Origin: Diphasiastrum complanatum
Lineage: Eukaryota; Streptophyta; Lycopodiopsida; Lycopodiales; Lycopodiaceae
Direction of reading: 5' to 3'
Length of the DNA stretch: 64,000 nt
Assembly (NCBI GenBank): GCA_029204225.1
Contig: CM055100.1
Location: 7,318,713-7,382,712, forward strand
Below are positions 35,901-46,600 of this stretch, in pieces (the stretch's first letter is position 1; the number at the start of each line of letters is the position of its first letter). Made by a program: the position numbers and the translations under genes. The notes under the pieces were generated by a model that saw nothing but the letters and a program-made list of their open reading frames with translations, did no database searches and was not told the origin of the DNA.

Positions 35901-36046
35901 AAGCATCCTATATGGACACTATTATCTATATCAATTATGTTGTGTCCTATTTTGTACATATTAGGATCCTTGAGAAGAGATCTATTCTGATGATGGAGAT
36001 CATTCTTAAGTTGGAACAAAGTAGTGTTGTAAAACTAGCAAGTTAA
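32954..36046 (+). CDS. element E gag fused to a novel ~765-aa region (1,030 codons)
   Basis: A single uninterrupted frame. Residues 1-190 are copia gag (SSNYSTWKVRMESLLELNEL, AWNALKKLFESKSTSRVLTL, GLLNEHANLVQSF). Residues 209-223 are Lys/Gly-rich, and C250-C253-H258-C263 forms a complete zinc knuckle CFYCGIKGHFANEC, so the gag part should bind RNA and form particles. From about residue 265 to 1,030 I find no protease DSGA, integrase, RT YVDD or RNase H motif. This part is Ser- and Cys-rich, has paired GATIKRE/GASIKRE segments near 540-560, and ends with hydrophobic stretches (CSFTCTIFMILCKI; TIIYINYVVSYFVHI) that might span a membrane. The function is unknown. It sits between a primer-binding site and a polypurine tract, so it is the element's own gene. 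The start follows gag alignment with relatives. The open frame and identical LTRs suggest it was recently mobile with enzymes supplied in trans. Confidence 0.85.
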   Translation: MASNGGIMLESSERLSSSNYSTWKVRMESLLELNELMDIVAEIEERPLTLQEQQRFDKKAKRALHIIKMNVTNELLKEVGKCQSASEAWNALKKLFESKSTSRVLTLRRQIFSSRQREGESAHAFILRVKSLSDDLACIDENIKDGEIVQVMLNGLLNEHANLVQSFAIQRVLPSVVDLQEILLAEEHRLQSKLDGASLQGGGEEAFFTKGKFKGKGKGKGKWSKGGNFDHDDHSSSSSSTKNNKSKFKCFYCGIKGHFANECHKKQNARSRLRSNVLLGDDNCCANLASFGESMVNFLDPLDLEDALVLPTSHMESCGAKLASCLYSSTHGLPRLGGSSMVLDGKCKNGKGKEGANFINGVDEDSSLEVIVANDLFVHMEKDGDAKCHSLQEDGCSSNSFHIDVCNHVGKDDGALSMLEGNGSFTSFCDKVICATSGVTFLHKKSRSKVSIMRLGEGDHKSKGREVCEVFKVGCTLNDVFMNDSEEESLSYDSLPKSLSRSSCLKRESTSITLMLKVLRILFLASNIQESSTSYGATIKREVSNFCGASIKRESCEGKGNGRVVLGKIQSMDLTSLHQLKAFYDCGGLFIHGQDGKRLVEEDYMEQLKWQLLQGKGDIIGELIEVCYELKRAILIRFDTHLHLLYFMLNGNVGIYLLVYDGGIVFTNYSEGSNLSIDEILWDLNHVFEREYLQSFRSEDVHICKIFDVLLEDQEVDLGLLHQHQETSGNSKLVKSIKEETNGQGILDPFLQVLEGSSKVFEAARKCLLTLPHLPNLMYEHCYVNVLKLSNFNKTSSIVLHPLDLGDGIVIIAGLYDQVHEFIQILKGIEVVNMFSFEQSSRSSILVLANWQLVDIVGSSVVCKSCGGTSSISSSGFGHSNGVGNTSFWHSFTQRLSWIEDLQRQGGDGSSFMEIHVAFTICIVKCGGGMQTLVDHFHLQLVCCYFTEKPEMDTWRNSLIEILCSFTCTIFMILCKIDVRNSEASYMDTIIYINYVVSYFVHIRILEKRSILMMEIILKLEQSSVVKLAS

Positions 36047-36059
36047 GTTGAAGAGGGAG
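36047..36059 (+). other. polypurine tract of element E
   Basis: The purine-rich GTTGAAGAGGGAG lies directly before the 3' LTR and immediately after the ORF stop. It primes plus-strand DNA synthesis. Confidence 0.85.
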
Positions 36060-36706
36060 TGTGAAAATTGTCAACATTTCCTTGTCTAGTTTTAGGCCAA
36101 AATTGCTAAAAATGGCACATAGTTTAGGATCTGACTTTTCACACGTGTGAAACAGGTCTAGATATTTTTAGTAAGTGTATTTTTTCAGTATGAAGAAGTG
36201 TCAAACTTCAAGACCTTCAAAATGAGTCCATTTTCATGTATTTTGGACATATATGCCAATTTTACCTATATAGGGCATATTTTAGGTAAGGAGGGTCTAG
36301 AGAGAGGAGAGAGAGTCATCTCTCTCAGCTATATATAGCAGGTAGGCCGTGGAGAAACAGGTTGGAGCAGATCCATTGTATTCATTTGCTTAATGAGAGA
36401 TTTTTCTATTGGGTTCTCCTTCCATTGTTGGCATTGTGTAGTGATTGAGTTCAAGCTTTGTGTGTATGATCTTAGGTGCTTTCCAAAAGTGGTAGGCTGA
36501 TGTATTATGGACTGTATAATGCTATTTTGGGCCGCACTTGATGTTTATGGAAGTTTCCATTTGTGATAAATGTTTTTTGATCAAGTTCTTTGCATTCTAG
36601 GTAGCATAGAATGTGTTGCCAATTCCTAGCTTATGTAGTTTGGAGTGCAAGCATTCAAGCCAATGATCTTGGAGTTTAGATCCACTTAGGATCTGTATTT
36701 TTCACA
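36060..36706 (+). repeat. 3' LTR of element E
   Basis: A 647-bp copy of 31,135-31,781, identical by eye. It is followed by the second AGTCG duplication at 36,707-36,711. Confidence 0.95.
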
Positions 36707-36711
36707 AGTCG

Positions 36712-36890
36712 TGAAATTCATGTTGTTCATTGTAGCACAGAAGAACAACTAGCTGATATTTTCACTAAGCCACTTATTGGAGAAAAGTTTGATAAGTTTA
36801 GATCAAAGTTTTTTGTACTTAAAGTTTGTTGACTTTAAAGCTATGTAAATGACTGTATAAAAAGTAGACTCTACTTTAAGGGAGAGAGTT
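36712..36890 (+). pseudogene. copia D: C-terminal RNase H tail and polypurine tract
   Basis: D resumes after E with REIHVVHCSTEEQLADIFTK, then PLIGEKFDKFRSKFFVLKVC and a stop (about 36,832). This joins directly to RERLLS before 31,130. A purine tract AAGGGAGAGAG precedes the 3' LTR. Confidence 0.92.
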
Positions 36891-37081
36891 AGAATTAAAG
36901 TAGAATCACTATGCTACTATACTGTGGGTCTTATCAGTTGATAAGGATCAGTTGGCCTCACCACGAGGCAAGTCGACGGGACACGCATCCCGTCAACAGA
37001 AACCTGGGTCATGCATGGGTTGCCTGAGTGAAGAACTATATGTACAGTGTAATTTCATTTTGAGAAATACAGTTGCTATGT
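36891..37081 (+). repeat. 3' LTR of copia D
   Basis: Partner of 27,720-27,910, followed by GAGCT at 37,082-37,086, the second copy of D's target duplication. About 5% divergence between the two LTRs makes D older than E. Confidence 0.82.
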
Positions 37082-37086
37082 GAGCT

Positions 37087-38143
37087 TGCTGTGGAGAGCG
37101 TTTTTTGTCTATGTTACTATGTAGCATGATCTGTGTTCCTGTTCGAAGTAGGTTCTAAGTGTGAGATCTTCAAATAAGGACTTATATGAAGTCATGTGCT
37201 GAGAAGCACCAGAATCGAGATACCAATCAAATGCATCTCTTATGGGTACATCTTGTATCAGTAGTAGTGTTGGGTCTTCGAGAGAGGTTCTGGCAGAATC
37301 AGATCCTCCATCCTGCTGCATCTTCGTCTTTGCTTTGTTGTGCTTGAGAACTCGACAATCCTTGATGTTGTGGTTGTTTTTCTTGCAGTACTTGCAGAAG
37401 AGTCTAGTCATAGGCTTTTGAAGTTGTCTATTGTGATATTGTGATTGCTGGTCTGAATCAATTTGTTAAGCTTTTGTCTTCTTGTCCTTTGAAGATTTCT
37501 TCTTTGGGAGCTGTTGCTTATTCGAATAGAGAGCAACTATCTTTAAATTTGAAGTGGATAAGCTTTTCCTCCTTACTTATTCTTGTAATAAACTTGCTAT
37601 CACCTTTTGCAGAGACAGGTTAGTAGTATTGCTAAATAGCAATACTAGATTGTCATAAGAGGGAGAAAGACTAGATAGAAGAGATATGTTAGCATCTTCG
37701 TCTGATACTGGCGAACCTACTACAGCTAACTGATTGAGTAGTTATTTGAATTTATTTAGATGATCAATGATTGAGGTCCCTTCACTCATCTTGAGTGATA
37801 GGAACTTATTCTTCAAGAAGAGACAAGTTGAAACATCTACAGTAAGAATGTCCCATGCTTCTTTGGAATTGGAATAGTTAGCTACGTGAGCTATTTGTGA
37901 GTCTTCGAGATTCAAAGATACAATGGCAAGAGCTTTGCCATCATTAGCTTCCCAAACGGTCAGCATGTCAGGTTCAGCCGGCTTAGCTATTGAACCATTA
38001 ACGTATCTCCAGAGTTCTTTTTCTTTGAGTATCATCTTCATCTTAAACTTCCACATGTGGAAGTCATCACCATTGAACTTGTTGATCAAGCGGATTTTTG
38101 AACATGTTCCTTCCATGATAAATGATCTAAGAATAGTAAACAA
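37087..38143 (-). pseudogene. copia C, upstream half: gag and protease
   Basis: Minus-strand gag begins MEGTCSKIRLINKFNGDDFH (near 38,117) and continues WKFKMKMILKEKELWRYVNG and SKEAWDILTVD. It then runs through broken frames to the zinc knuckle CKYCKKNNHNIKDC (near 37,390) and protease segment WYLDSGASQHMTSYKSLF (near 37,220). Translation stops near 37,110 and resumes beyond element D at 27,719. Confidence 0.9.
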
Positions 38144-38173
38144 TTTTGAATACTAAAAGTAGTTTGGAACGAA

Positions 38174-38821
38174 AGCTCTAATACCACTCTGTTGGGGTGT
38201 TCTTGAATAGATTAGGTGCGAAATAAGAAACATTGCTCCAACATAGAGAACATAACAAGATCTTTACCAAAACTACAATATCAGCATTGACTTAGATTGA
38301 ATGGAGGAATGTCTTGGTAGGTGTCAGAGACAACCATGAAGGGAGCGAACAATTAGGCGTCTGGACAACCAGGCTTCCTTTGAGATTAGACATTCCGAAT
38401 GGAGTGATGTCAATAGAGAAAGAAAATTATCATAAAGCATTCATAGTGCAATGCATAGTAAGAAAATAGAGAATCTGAATTAGGCAGTTGTGAATACAAC
38501 AATCAGATCACAATCTTGTGCCCAAGAATGGTTCACAGTAATGGCGCACTGTGTGTGTGCAGTGATCTTACTAAGCTAGCTATATATTAAATAACTATCT
38601 CTATTCTCTGAATGACATTCACTCTCTCTAAGATCTCCAATCCTATGGAATCAGATAATTAAGACACAGTGGAGATCGCGCAAGAACTCTGATTCACGCT
38701 TCTCCAATTGCATGTGTTCCTCACATATTGTCTCATCACTAGTTCATAGTTTCATGAGTTGTTGTTATGAATATATACATGGAATAGTTACAATGACTGC
38801 GTAGGCAACGAGCGTGAAACA
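38174..38821 (-). repeat. 5' LTR and primer-binding site of copia C
   Basis: TGGTATTAGAGC is read on the minus strand at about 38,186-38,175. The LTR ends CCCCAACA at 38,191. Its other end is probably near 38,821, where the minus strand begins TGTTTCACGCTCG, but no partner LTR remains to confirm it. Confidence 0.6.
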
Positions 38822-39090
38822 ATGTATTTGCTAAAAAGTGCTAAAGTGAACTGTGACGTGGTCTGCGTTTGGACAGGGCAGTGTGGATGACGTGGATTTC
38901 GAACTTGAATACTTTGAGTTTGTAGACGATCGAAGAGGATGTAGTCGAATATTTCAAACTCGAAGAGTTTGTCATAGATCCTACTTCTACTCTAGTTGGT
39001 TGATGCACAAACGTTCGATTTCAGAGAGTAAGACTGCAATGTTGTCGTAGAAAGAGAGTGTGTGTGTACATATTTACATAATGTACTGGT
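38822..39090. other. no gene recognised
   Basis: A short interval between the copia C LTR and the gypsy remnant. Only chance frames are present. Confidence 0.4.
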
Positions 39091-39850
39091 GCTTAGATAT
39101 TGAGACGAACTCGAATGTTTTGTATTCTGATGACTCGAATTTTGGAGATTCAAATTTTGGTGAGTTCCAAGTGATGCTTAATTCCATAGAAGCTACTACT
39201 GTAATCCGTGCATTACATGAAGAAGATTTCGGTGGACATTATGCACTTAAGAAAATATTGCTAATAAAATTTTGAATGCTATATATTCGTGGCCCACAGT
39301 TTATAAATAAGTTTGATCTTTTATCCAAAAGTGTGACACATGTCAAAGGATGGGAAAATCCAGCTTTGCGACTCACTGGCCATTAACACCCATTATACCT
39401 CTAGCACCTTTCAGAAAATGGGAAATTGGTTTCATCGGACCCATTAAGCCACAACTCACAAAACTAGGAGACGTTATATACTTGTTGCTACCGACTGTGT
39501 GACCAAAATGGTAGTAGCTAAAAATGATGTTAAAATAGTAGGTTTTTATTCCAGAATATTATTACACATTATGGTTGTCTATTAGAATTAGTTAGCGATA
39601 GGGGAACTCATTTTCTCAATCAAACCATCGAAGCATTACTCTCATTTTGTTCCATCACCCATAGACAAACCACACCATATAACCCAAATGCCAATGGACT
39701 TATTGAAAGAGCCAACGCTATTCTGTGCAAAATTTTGAACAAAATTATAGAAACACATTCTTTCGATTGGGATAAAAAACTTTTATCCATTTTATGGGCA
39801 TACCATTTACTAAGCCCTATTATACATACAACTACGTAATTATTGCTTCT
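39091..39850 (+). pseudogene. Ty3/gypsy integrase remnant
   Basis: Plus-strand pieces across several frames match the H2C2 zinc domain (ALHEEDFGGHYALKKIL; then CDTCQRMGKSSFATHW) and the integrase core: FRKWEIGFIGPI near 39,413, ELVSDRGTHFLNQTIEALLS near 39,590, TPYNPNANGLIERANAILCK near 39,675. The first catalytic Asp (usually DFIGP) reads Gly; the SDRG Asp and ERAN Glu remain. Frameshifts and stops make it non-functional. RT and gag are absent. Confidence 0.9.
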
Positions 39851-40566
39851 CTTATTTCCTATTCCCTCTTGTCAGCCCGACATCTATATATAATAAACAT
39901 TCCACCTCAATATACATATGAAACACTATCTCTAACAGTACCGTCTACTAAAATGTCTGAAGTACTGACCAAAGCAAATTGGTATGATCACCTTGTGAAT
40001 TATTTTTACTTTGATCGATGTGCCAATTGGTCTACTGGGAGGAAAGAAAGATGTGGGTGGATATCAAGATCTTGCAGTCAATGAAGACTACCTCAGATGG
40101 GAGACTACCTCAGATGGAATGATTATTTTCTTAGGACAGTTGGAAAAGCAGTGGACCAGGTTAATGAAGAAAATGCTGCCAAAGCTAAGACAGTGTTTCT
40201 CAAAAAACCAATCACTAGGAAGCGAGCCATAAGGACATGAATAATTGTTTGTGAGCCACCTATTATCCAATTATTTGCTATATAGTGTCAATTTTTGAAT
40301 TTTTGAACCCTGTGAAATCTGTATGCTTTCTCTGACAAAAAGGTTGCTTACTGTTTATCCTTGTTGTCTGAAAGATAAACTACATTTTGAATCCTTGACC
40401 AAATCTTTTCGCATTGGTGTTATTGGATGTCAATTTAAACCAATATCTTTGGATAACCATACTTTCCATTGTGGTATTCAGCTCTAAATATAACACACCT
40501 TACCTCTTCCATTATTCATTTTACATTTCTCATCCAAAAGAAGACATTTATTTCTTTCTAGGGGAA

Positions 40567-41428
40567 CGATATGTTGAAAATTGTCACTTCTCACTTGACA
40601 TTGTTATTGTAAATAAAGATCAATCATTAGAACAATGTTCATGATCTAATTTCACACATGTGGAGCCTTTTCCCACATGTGAAACAAAGTACTTTTCATA
40701 CTTGTATATATCTATTTTGATTTTGTATTAGTCAAGTTAGTGTGAACATGATATGACTAGTTTTTAGTCAAGTTGACTAGTCACCTAGAAATTAGCTTTT
40801 CCTTGCATGTGCATGAGTAAATGCTCCCACATGGCAAATGGATGTTCACACACGTGTATAGAGTTCTAGAAGATAAGAGTTGACCATTTTCCTTAGATTC
40901 TATTTTGAAGGAAATATTCCTATATCCTAGGAGACTAGCTCTTTGGATTTTAGCCATATTCTAGAAGGTCAACTTTGGATAAGGATCAAGGATGGATCAA
41001 ATGGATAGATCTGAGTGATGTGTCACTCTTCACACGTGTGAACACATTCTGGACTGTACCAAACTCGTGGATGTACTAGATCTATAAAAGGATCATCATT
41101 TTGCTAATGAGATTGATGAGACTTTTGCATTCTACACTTTTGTGAGATTTCTAGTCAATAGAATTTTGTCTATGAATGATTGCTATCAAGAACAATAGTA
41201 CTTGTTGTTTCAGGTACAGGCTGTATTGTGGACAGTACTCCACACATGTGAGGCTTCCTTCACTAATTTATGATTTTTTGATCCATTGCTCTTGCTTAAA
41301 TCTAAGTGTAGTGAATCTAGACCAAGATCTAATGTGTAGAACTTGATAGATCCATTGATTAGGCAACCAATAACTCTCTATGATTGTTAAGTACAATCAT
41401 TATTGTCCTAAAAACTGAAATTTTATCA
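40567..41428 (+). repeat. 5' LTR of copia F with CGATA duplication
   Basis: CGATA at 40,567-40,571 is followed by the 857-bp LTR, TGTTGAAAATTGTC to TTTTATCA. CGATA recurs right after the 3' LTR at 43,590-43,594. Contains TTCACACGTGTGAA at 41,029-41,042 and related half-palindromes near 40,651 and 40,849. Confidence 0.9.
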
Positions 41429-42020
41429 TGGTATCAGAGCTAAGTAAGAGAGTGATCATTTGAATCATAAAACTTGCAAAGATCATTGGCAAAATTTGTT
41501 TTTGGCCAATACTAGTGAGGGCGAGTTCATCTAGAGTGATAGCTTGTTTCTATTTGGATCAAATCGACTTGGAGGCTGTGTATGTACTTTTCACACGTGT
41601 GAAACTGTACAACAACTTTCATTTCATGTTACTTTGTGTTTGTTGGTCCTAAAATCACAATTCTAGTTCATTTTTAGTGTTTTTTGAAGCATAGTATTGA
41701 TCTAGATTCAATCTAGCTAATGCCTATGACCATATAGAGTTTTGGATCATTGAAGCATTTCCTTTTGGAGTTTAAGATCAGATCTAAGAGGCTGATTTGT
41801 TCAGATCCTTAGTTGAAGTGAAATCTCTAAGAAAAGTGTAAAGCAAAAAATTTTGTGAGAGTGAAAGCTAGGAATTTTTGTCAAGATCTTTGTGTATCAT
41901 TCAAGCTTGTGTGCTAGTTGATAGAGACAAGGCTATAGGCAATCTTGTGAGATTTAGGCCTTTCATAGATCTTTAAAAATTCAGAAATCTTTGTGATTTT
42001 TGTAGAACATTCGTTCTACA
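41429..42020 (+). other. F primer-binding site, leader and pre-ATG hairpin
   Basis: TGGTATCAGAGC (41,429-41,440) starts the leader. TTCACACGTGTGAA occurs again at 41,590-41,603. The last 20 bases, TGTAGAAC-ATTC-GTTCTACA (42,001-42,020), form a perfect 8-bp stem with a four-base loop ending one base before the gag ATG. Confidence 0.8.
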
Positions 42021-42701
42021 ATGTCATCCATGGGTGGATATTTGTTGGAATCAAGTGAGATACTCACTTCCACAAATTATTCCATTTGGAAAGTGAGGAT
42101 GGAATCACTGCTGGTGATCCATGACCTCTTTGACATAATTCTAGGAGTTGAGGAAGAGCCTCAAGCTCCCCAAGAACAAATCAAATACAAGAAGAGAGCA
42201 AGATTAGCTCTACATTGCATAAAGTTGAATGTATGCAGCAATGACCTCTTGAAGGAGGTGTCTTCTTGTGCCTCATCCAAAGAGGCTTGGGATTCATTAA
42301 AGAGTATCTATGAATCCAATAACACTTCAAGAATCCTCATGCTAAGAAATCAAGTTTTTCAAAGCATGAAAGGAAGTGGAGAGAGTGGACAAGAGTATGT
42401 CTTTAGGATCAAATCTCTGAACAAGGAATTGAGTGCTATAGGAGAGAAGATCCAAGATCAAGAGCTAGTACAAATCATATTGAATGGCCTAGGTGATGAG
42501 TTCACCAACTTGGTCCAATCATTTTCTATTAAAGACAATCTTCCATCCATTGAAAAGTTGCACAATGTTCTTGTAGCCGAGGAGAGTAGACTTCTACACC
42601 TCAAGACAAGAATGGAAGGCATGTCACTTAATGGAGGAGATGAGAATGCAAATTTTACATCCAAAGGCAAGAAGAAACAACAAATAAAAATCAATCATTA
42701 A
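42021..42701 (+). CDS. copia F gag, truncated (226 aa)
   Basis: An open frame encoding copia gag: MSSMGGYLLESSEILTSTNY, then STNYSIWKVRMESLLVIHDL, LKEVSSCASSKEAWDSL, ILNGLGDEFTNLVQSF and AEESRLLHL. It stops before the zinc knuckle because of a deletion that joins GKKKQQ to sequence inside the 3' LTR, which supplies the last few codons (IKINH). The gag core is intact, but without the knuckle and pol the element cannot move by itself. Confidence 0.88.
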   Translation: MSSMGGYLLESSEILTSTNYSIWKVRMESLLVIHDLFDIILGVEEEPQAPQEQIKYKKRARLALHCIKLNVCSNDLLKEVSSCASSKEAWDSLKSIYESNNTSRILMLRNQVFQSMKGSGESGQEYVFRIKSLNKELSAIGEKIQDQELVQIILNGLGDEFTNLVQSFSIKDNLPSIEKLHNVLVAEESRLLHLKTRMEGMSLNGGDENANFTSKGKKKQQIKINH

Positions 42702-43594
42702 AACAATGTTCATGATCTGATTTCACACGTGTGGAGCCTGTTCCCGCGTGTGAAAGAAAGTACTTTTCATACTTGTATATATCTATTTTGATTTTGTATC
42801 AATCAAGTTATTGTGAACATGATATGACTAGTTTGATTTTGTATCAATCAAGTTAGTGTGAACATGATATGACTAGTTTGATTTTGTATCAATCAATTTA
42901 GTGTGAACATGATATGACTACTTTTTAGTCAAGTTGACTAGTCACCTAGAAATTAGCTTTTCCTTGCATGTGCCTGAGTAAATGCTCCCACATGGCAAGT
43001 GGATGTTCACACGTGTGTATAGAGTTCTAGAAGATAAGAGTTGACCATTTTCCTTAGATCCTATTTTGTAGGGAATATTCCTATATTCTAGGAGACTAGC
43101 TCTTTGGATTTTAGCCATATTCTAGAAGTTCAACTTTGGATAAGGATCAAGGATGGATCAAATGGATAGATCTGAGTGATGTGTCACTCTTCACACGTGT
43201 GAACACATGCTGGACTGTACCAAACTCGTGGATGTACTAGATCTATAAAAGGATCATCATTTTGCTAATGAGATTGATGAGACTTTTGCATTCTACACTT
43301 TTGTGAGATTTCTAGTCAATAGAATTGTGTCTATGAATGATTGCTATCAAGAACAATAGTACTTGTTGTTTCAGGTGCAGGCCATACTACGGATAGTACT
43401 CCACACGTGTGAGGCCGCCTTCACTAATTTATGATGTTTTGATCCATTGCTCTTGCTTAAATCTAAGTGTAGTGAATCTAGATCAAGATCTAATTTGTAG
43501 AACTTGATAGATCCATTAATTAAGCAACCAATAACTCTCTATGATTGTTAAGTACAATCATTATTGTCCTAAAAACTGAAATTTTATCACGATA
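42683..43594 (+). repeat. 3' LTR of copia F, head deleted, with CGATA
   Basis: Matches the 5' LTR from about its 45th base onward, ending TTTTATCA at 43,589, then CGATA. The first ~40 bp are missing at the gag junction. It carries three copies of a 45-bp unit at 42,787-42,921 (TTTGATTTTGTATCAATCAA start) where the 5' LTR has one. TTCACACGTGTGAA is at 43,190-43,203. Confidence 0.88.
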
Positions 43595-44830
43595 TACCTT
43601 TTATACTACATATTTTAACCAATATAGTGGAAATCTATAACGACTAGGCTACCACATATATCAACACGAGATAATTTTAAAGGGGAAAAGATTGAAGGAT
43701 AGCTGACAAAATAACTCTCATCTTATTGAGCACAAGAATACATGACTTTCTAGAATCTTTAGGTTGCCTATTACTAGTCTATGAGCACCATGTTCCACAT
43801 GGCAATAACTTAGTGGCTCATGAGGAGACATCAACACATGTCAAAACACTATCGGAATGTTTCTCGAAGTAGTTTGCAATAACTCTTCCCTCTTGCTCAT
43901 TTTTCTCTAGCTATAACATGCCGGACTTTGCCATTTTGCTATTCATTCATTCTCTGTTCAGTCTTCTTTGCTTTGTTTTGTAGGAAGTATAGGTAGAGAT
44001 TTCTTGAACTCTGTGGAAAGTGCAAGATACATGTACTCTTACCTTTGCTTCCTTGTGAATGAATCAATTTAGAACATTGACCATCAAGTATTTTTCTCTG
44101 TTGTTGATAGTGCCAAAACTCTTTGCTTGTCAAATGGATGTTTTTTTAAAGTAGATACAAAATGAATGCTTGCAGCAACCTTTACTTTCTACATTGTTTG
44201 AATGCGTGGTTTTTTTATGCATGGTTCCCTCTTTCAACTACGGTGCTTCAGCATGCTCTGTGAACTATATCCATGCAAGAAATAGATTAATCATTAAAGT
44301 TTAGACCATATATTCTAAATATATTGGCAACATCATCATTCACTAGTTTATCCTAGACAAGATGGATGCTTGAGCATATTCACAAAGAATGGTGATTCAA
44401 AACTCTTGGAATTGATCCCAATTAGCTCTATTGAGAATATTGAAAGTATGAATCTGTTTTGAAAATCTAGCTTATAAATGTCACTACTTTGCTAAAATCT
44501 ATGCAGAGTGAATAGGATTGCTAAAAATTTGCGTAATTATATGTTACAATCGATCTATGTTTCAATGTTAGTATGGTTATCTATTTTGTCAACCCTTTCT
44601 TCATAATTTTTTGTCTCCTCAGCCATAGTTGCTACCGCATCAAAACTCAAGTAGGCAAAGAATAGAACAGATGTAGCATTTAATACACCTTTACTCCAAA
44701 TGACAAAAATTTTGTAACATTCGAACTCTTAGCCTTGATTAACACCACTATAATAACAAAATTAATCACAGAGATTTTCACAGAGATTGTTGCAAAACTA
44801 AGTTTGAAAGTCAAGACATTCATGGATTCA
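43595..44830. other. no gene recognised
   Basis: AT-rich flank downstream of copia F with chance frames only. Confidence 0.45.
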
Positions 44831-45300
44831 GATTAAGGGGGAGTGTTGGATTTATCTGAATAATCGATCTTTAATCTACATCCATTCATCTATCTAGTTA
44901 TGTAATTTGACACCTGTTTTTACACTGTCTGTAGAAATACACGAGAATAGCTAACAGTCGAGTTCGACAAAGAGTATCAAAGGTGTTTGAATTATTGAAT
45001 GTTAATATAACTTGTTTCCACTTGTTTTGGAGGTAACGACTTGCTCTAACACTTTTTGCAAGTAGTTCCCAACAAGCCCAACTGGAAAAGTGATAGTGCA
45101 TTGTGGCTAAAGTGCCAATTGTCATCTGCGACCATACAACTATCTTCAACTGTCATTTGGATAACCCTAAATGACATTCATAACTAGTATAGATAGTTGA
45201 TCACTTTCTAGGTAATGCTTCTTTGTTCTATTGTAATCTGATTATTTTCTCATAAAATTTTGTCTGAACTATCGAATACTTCGCCACAAAATGTTTATTA
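44831..45300 (+). repeat. polypurine tract and start of an isolated LTR
   Basis: A purine tract AGGGGGAG ending at 44,843 is followed by TGTTGGATTTATC, a typical copia 3' LTR start. The right end is not defined and no partner is in the window. Confidence 0.55.
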
Positions 45301-46149
45301 TATTATGTTTGTCTACAAAATCAATTTAACGAAATCTGGGGATTTTAAAATTAGAATTACTTAGAATTCAAACGTGGCAATAGTTGCGATAGTTCTGTTC
45401 AAATTTGGTAGGCGTAATCGTACATTAGGAGAAGGATTATTCCATAGAGACCGATAGTGCATATGTCAAATGCACTATTGAGCATCCTTTTCTTCTTCCA
45501 ACATAAAACTTTTTGGGAAAATGGGAAAAAGAAAAGACGAAAGAAGGAAGAGCTATGGTTGAAACTTGATAAAAAAATAGTGTAGAACAAACAACCTTAG
45601 AAAAAGATGTAGAGTCCACTTGCTAAAGGATGGTGAAGTCATCACTAGATTTTCTTGAAGAGGTTAAAACTAAAAGATTATAAAGTCTTGTTAATTTTAT
45701 GGATAAGAAGCTAGATGTTGCAGAATTAGCAAATCGGGAGATTTACTAAAAGAGAAATAATTTTATGAAACTCTTTCCATTCTTAAAGGAAACAAAATCC
45801 ATGAATACATAAAATCTTCAACGGAAATGTATAATCTTGTTGGAATGACTTTAAAGGAGAAACAATGAAGCCATTGCTTATCATTTAAAACAAGTATCAT
45901 ATCTCAAAAGTATTATGAAGGATATAATGTACTTGTTTCCAAGAATTTTGATTCATTTTTTTAACGAAGATTAAAAATATTGAATGATGCTCAAGACTCA
46001 TTATAGAACAACCTTGAAGTTCACTGCCACGAAGATGAATTTTTTGCTTTTTCCTTAAAAAAAATATGGTGGTTTCAAGTAGAAAGATTGAGTACTTTGG
46101 ATAATGTTTTCAATTTATGGTGGAATTGGATGATTTCTTTTTTTTATGA
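45301..46149. other. no gene recognised; possible LINE debris
   Basis: AT-rich, with degenerate frames on the plus strand (45,640-46,000) that could be upstream parts of the LINE RT that follows. Not supportable as a gene. Confidence 0.35.
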
Positions 46150-46600
46150 GCTATTCATCGACTAGACCTGAAAAAGCCTTTTGATGGAGTAAGTTGGGAC
46201 TATTTTTTCATTTATTATAAAGAATTTGGGACTCTCTTATATCTTCTTAAGACTGTCAAAGCTTTGTTCAACATCAAGTATTATTCAATGGAAAATAATT
46301 GAGTAGATTTAGCATTCAAATTGGGGTAAGACAAAGATGCCCTTTGTCACCTTAGCTATATGCTATAGGCATGCAATATTTGACAAAGAAATCAGGGATG
46401 CAGTTCGAGATGGGAAGCTAAAAGTTGGAAATTTAGGTTGACAGTTCCTTCACCACCTATTTGATGAGAACTAATATCACCTAGATGAAGATCCATTAAA
46501 TGGATGTGAAATCAACGGTATGGCTATGATGGTACTTAATTACTCAGCAACTTTGGCATAAACCAAACACAAGGAATGATAGTTTTTTTTAGTGTGTCAA
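46150..46600 (+). pseudogene. LINE reverse transcriptase fragment
   Basis: Plus-strand pieces read LDLKKPFDGVSWDYFF, matching the LINE RT segment DLxKAFDxVxWxYL, and GVRQRCPLSP-like residues near 46,325 followed by YAIGMQYLTKEI. Stops and frameshifts separate them. This is the palm/fingers region of a non-LTR element; neither end is preserved. Confidence 0.72.

Noticed and set aside
32954-36046. Host gene interrupted or flanked by repeats
   Set aside because: Gag homology at the N-terminus, a primer-binding site, a polypurine tract and matching LTRs place the frame inside a retroelement.
40411-40644. 76-aa hypothetical protein upstream of copia F
   Set aside because: It runs across the CGATA duplication into the LTR of F, so the frame is a junction artefact.
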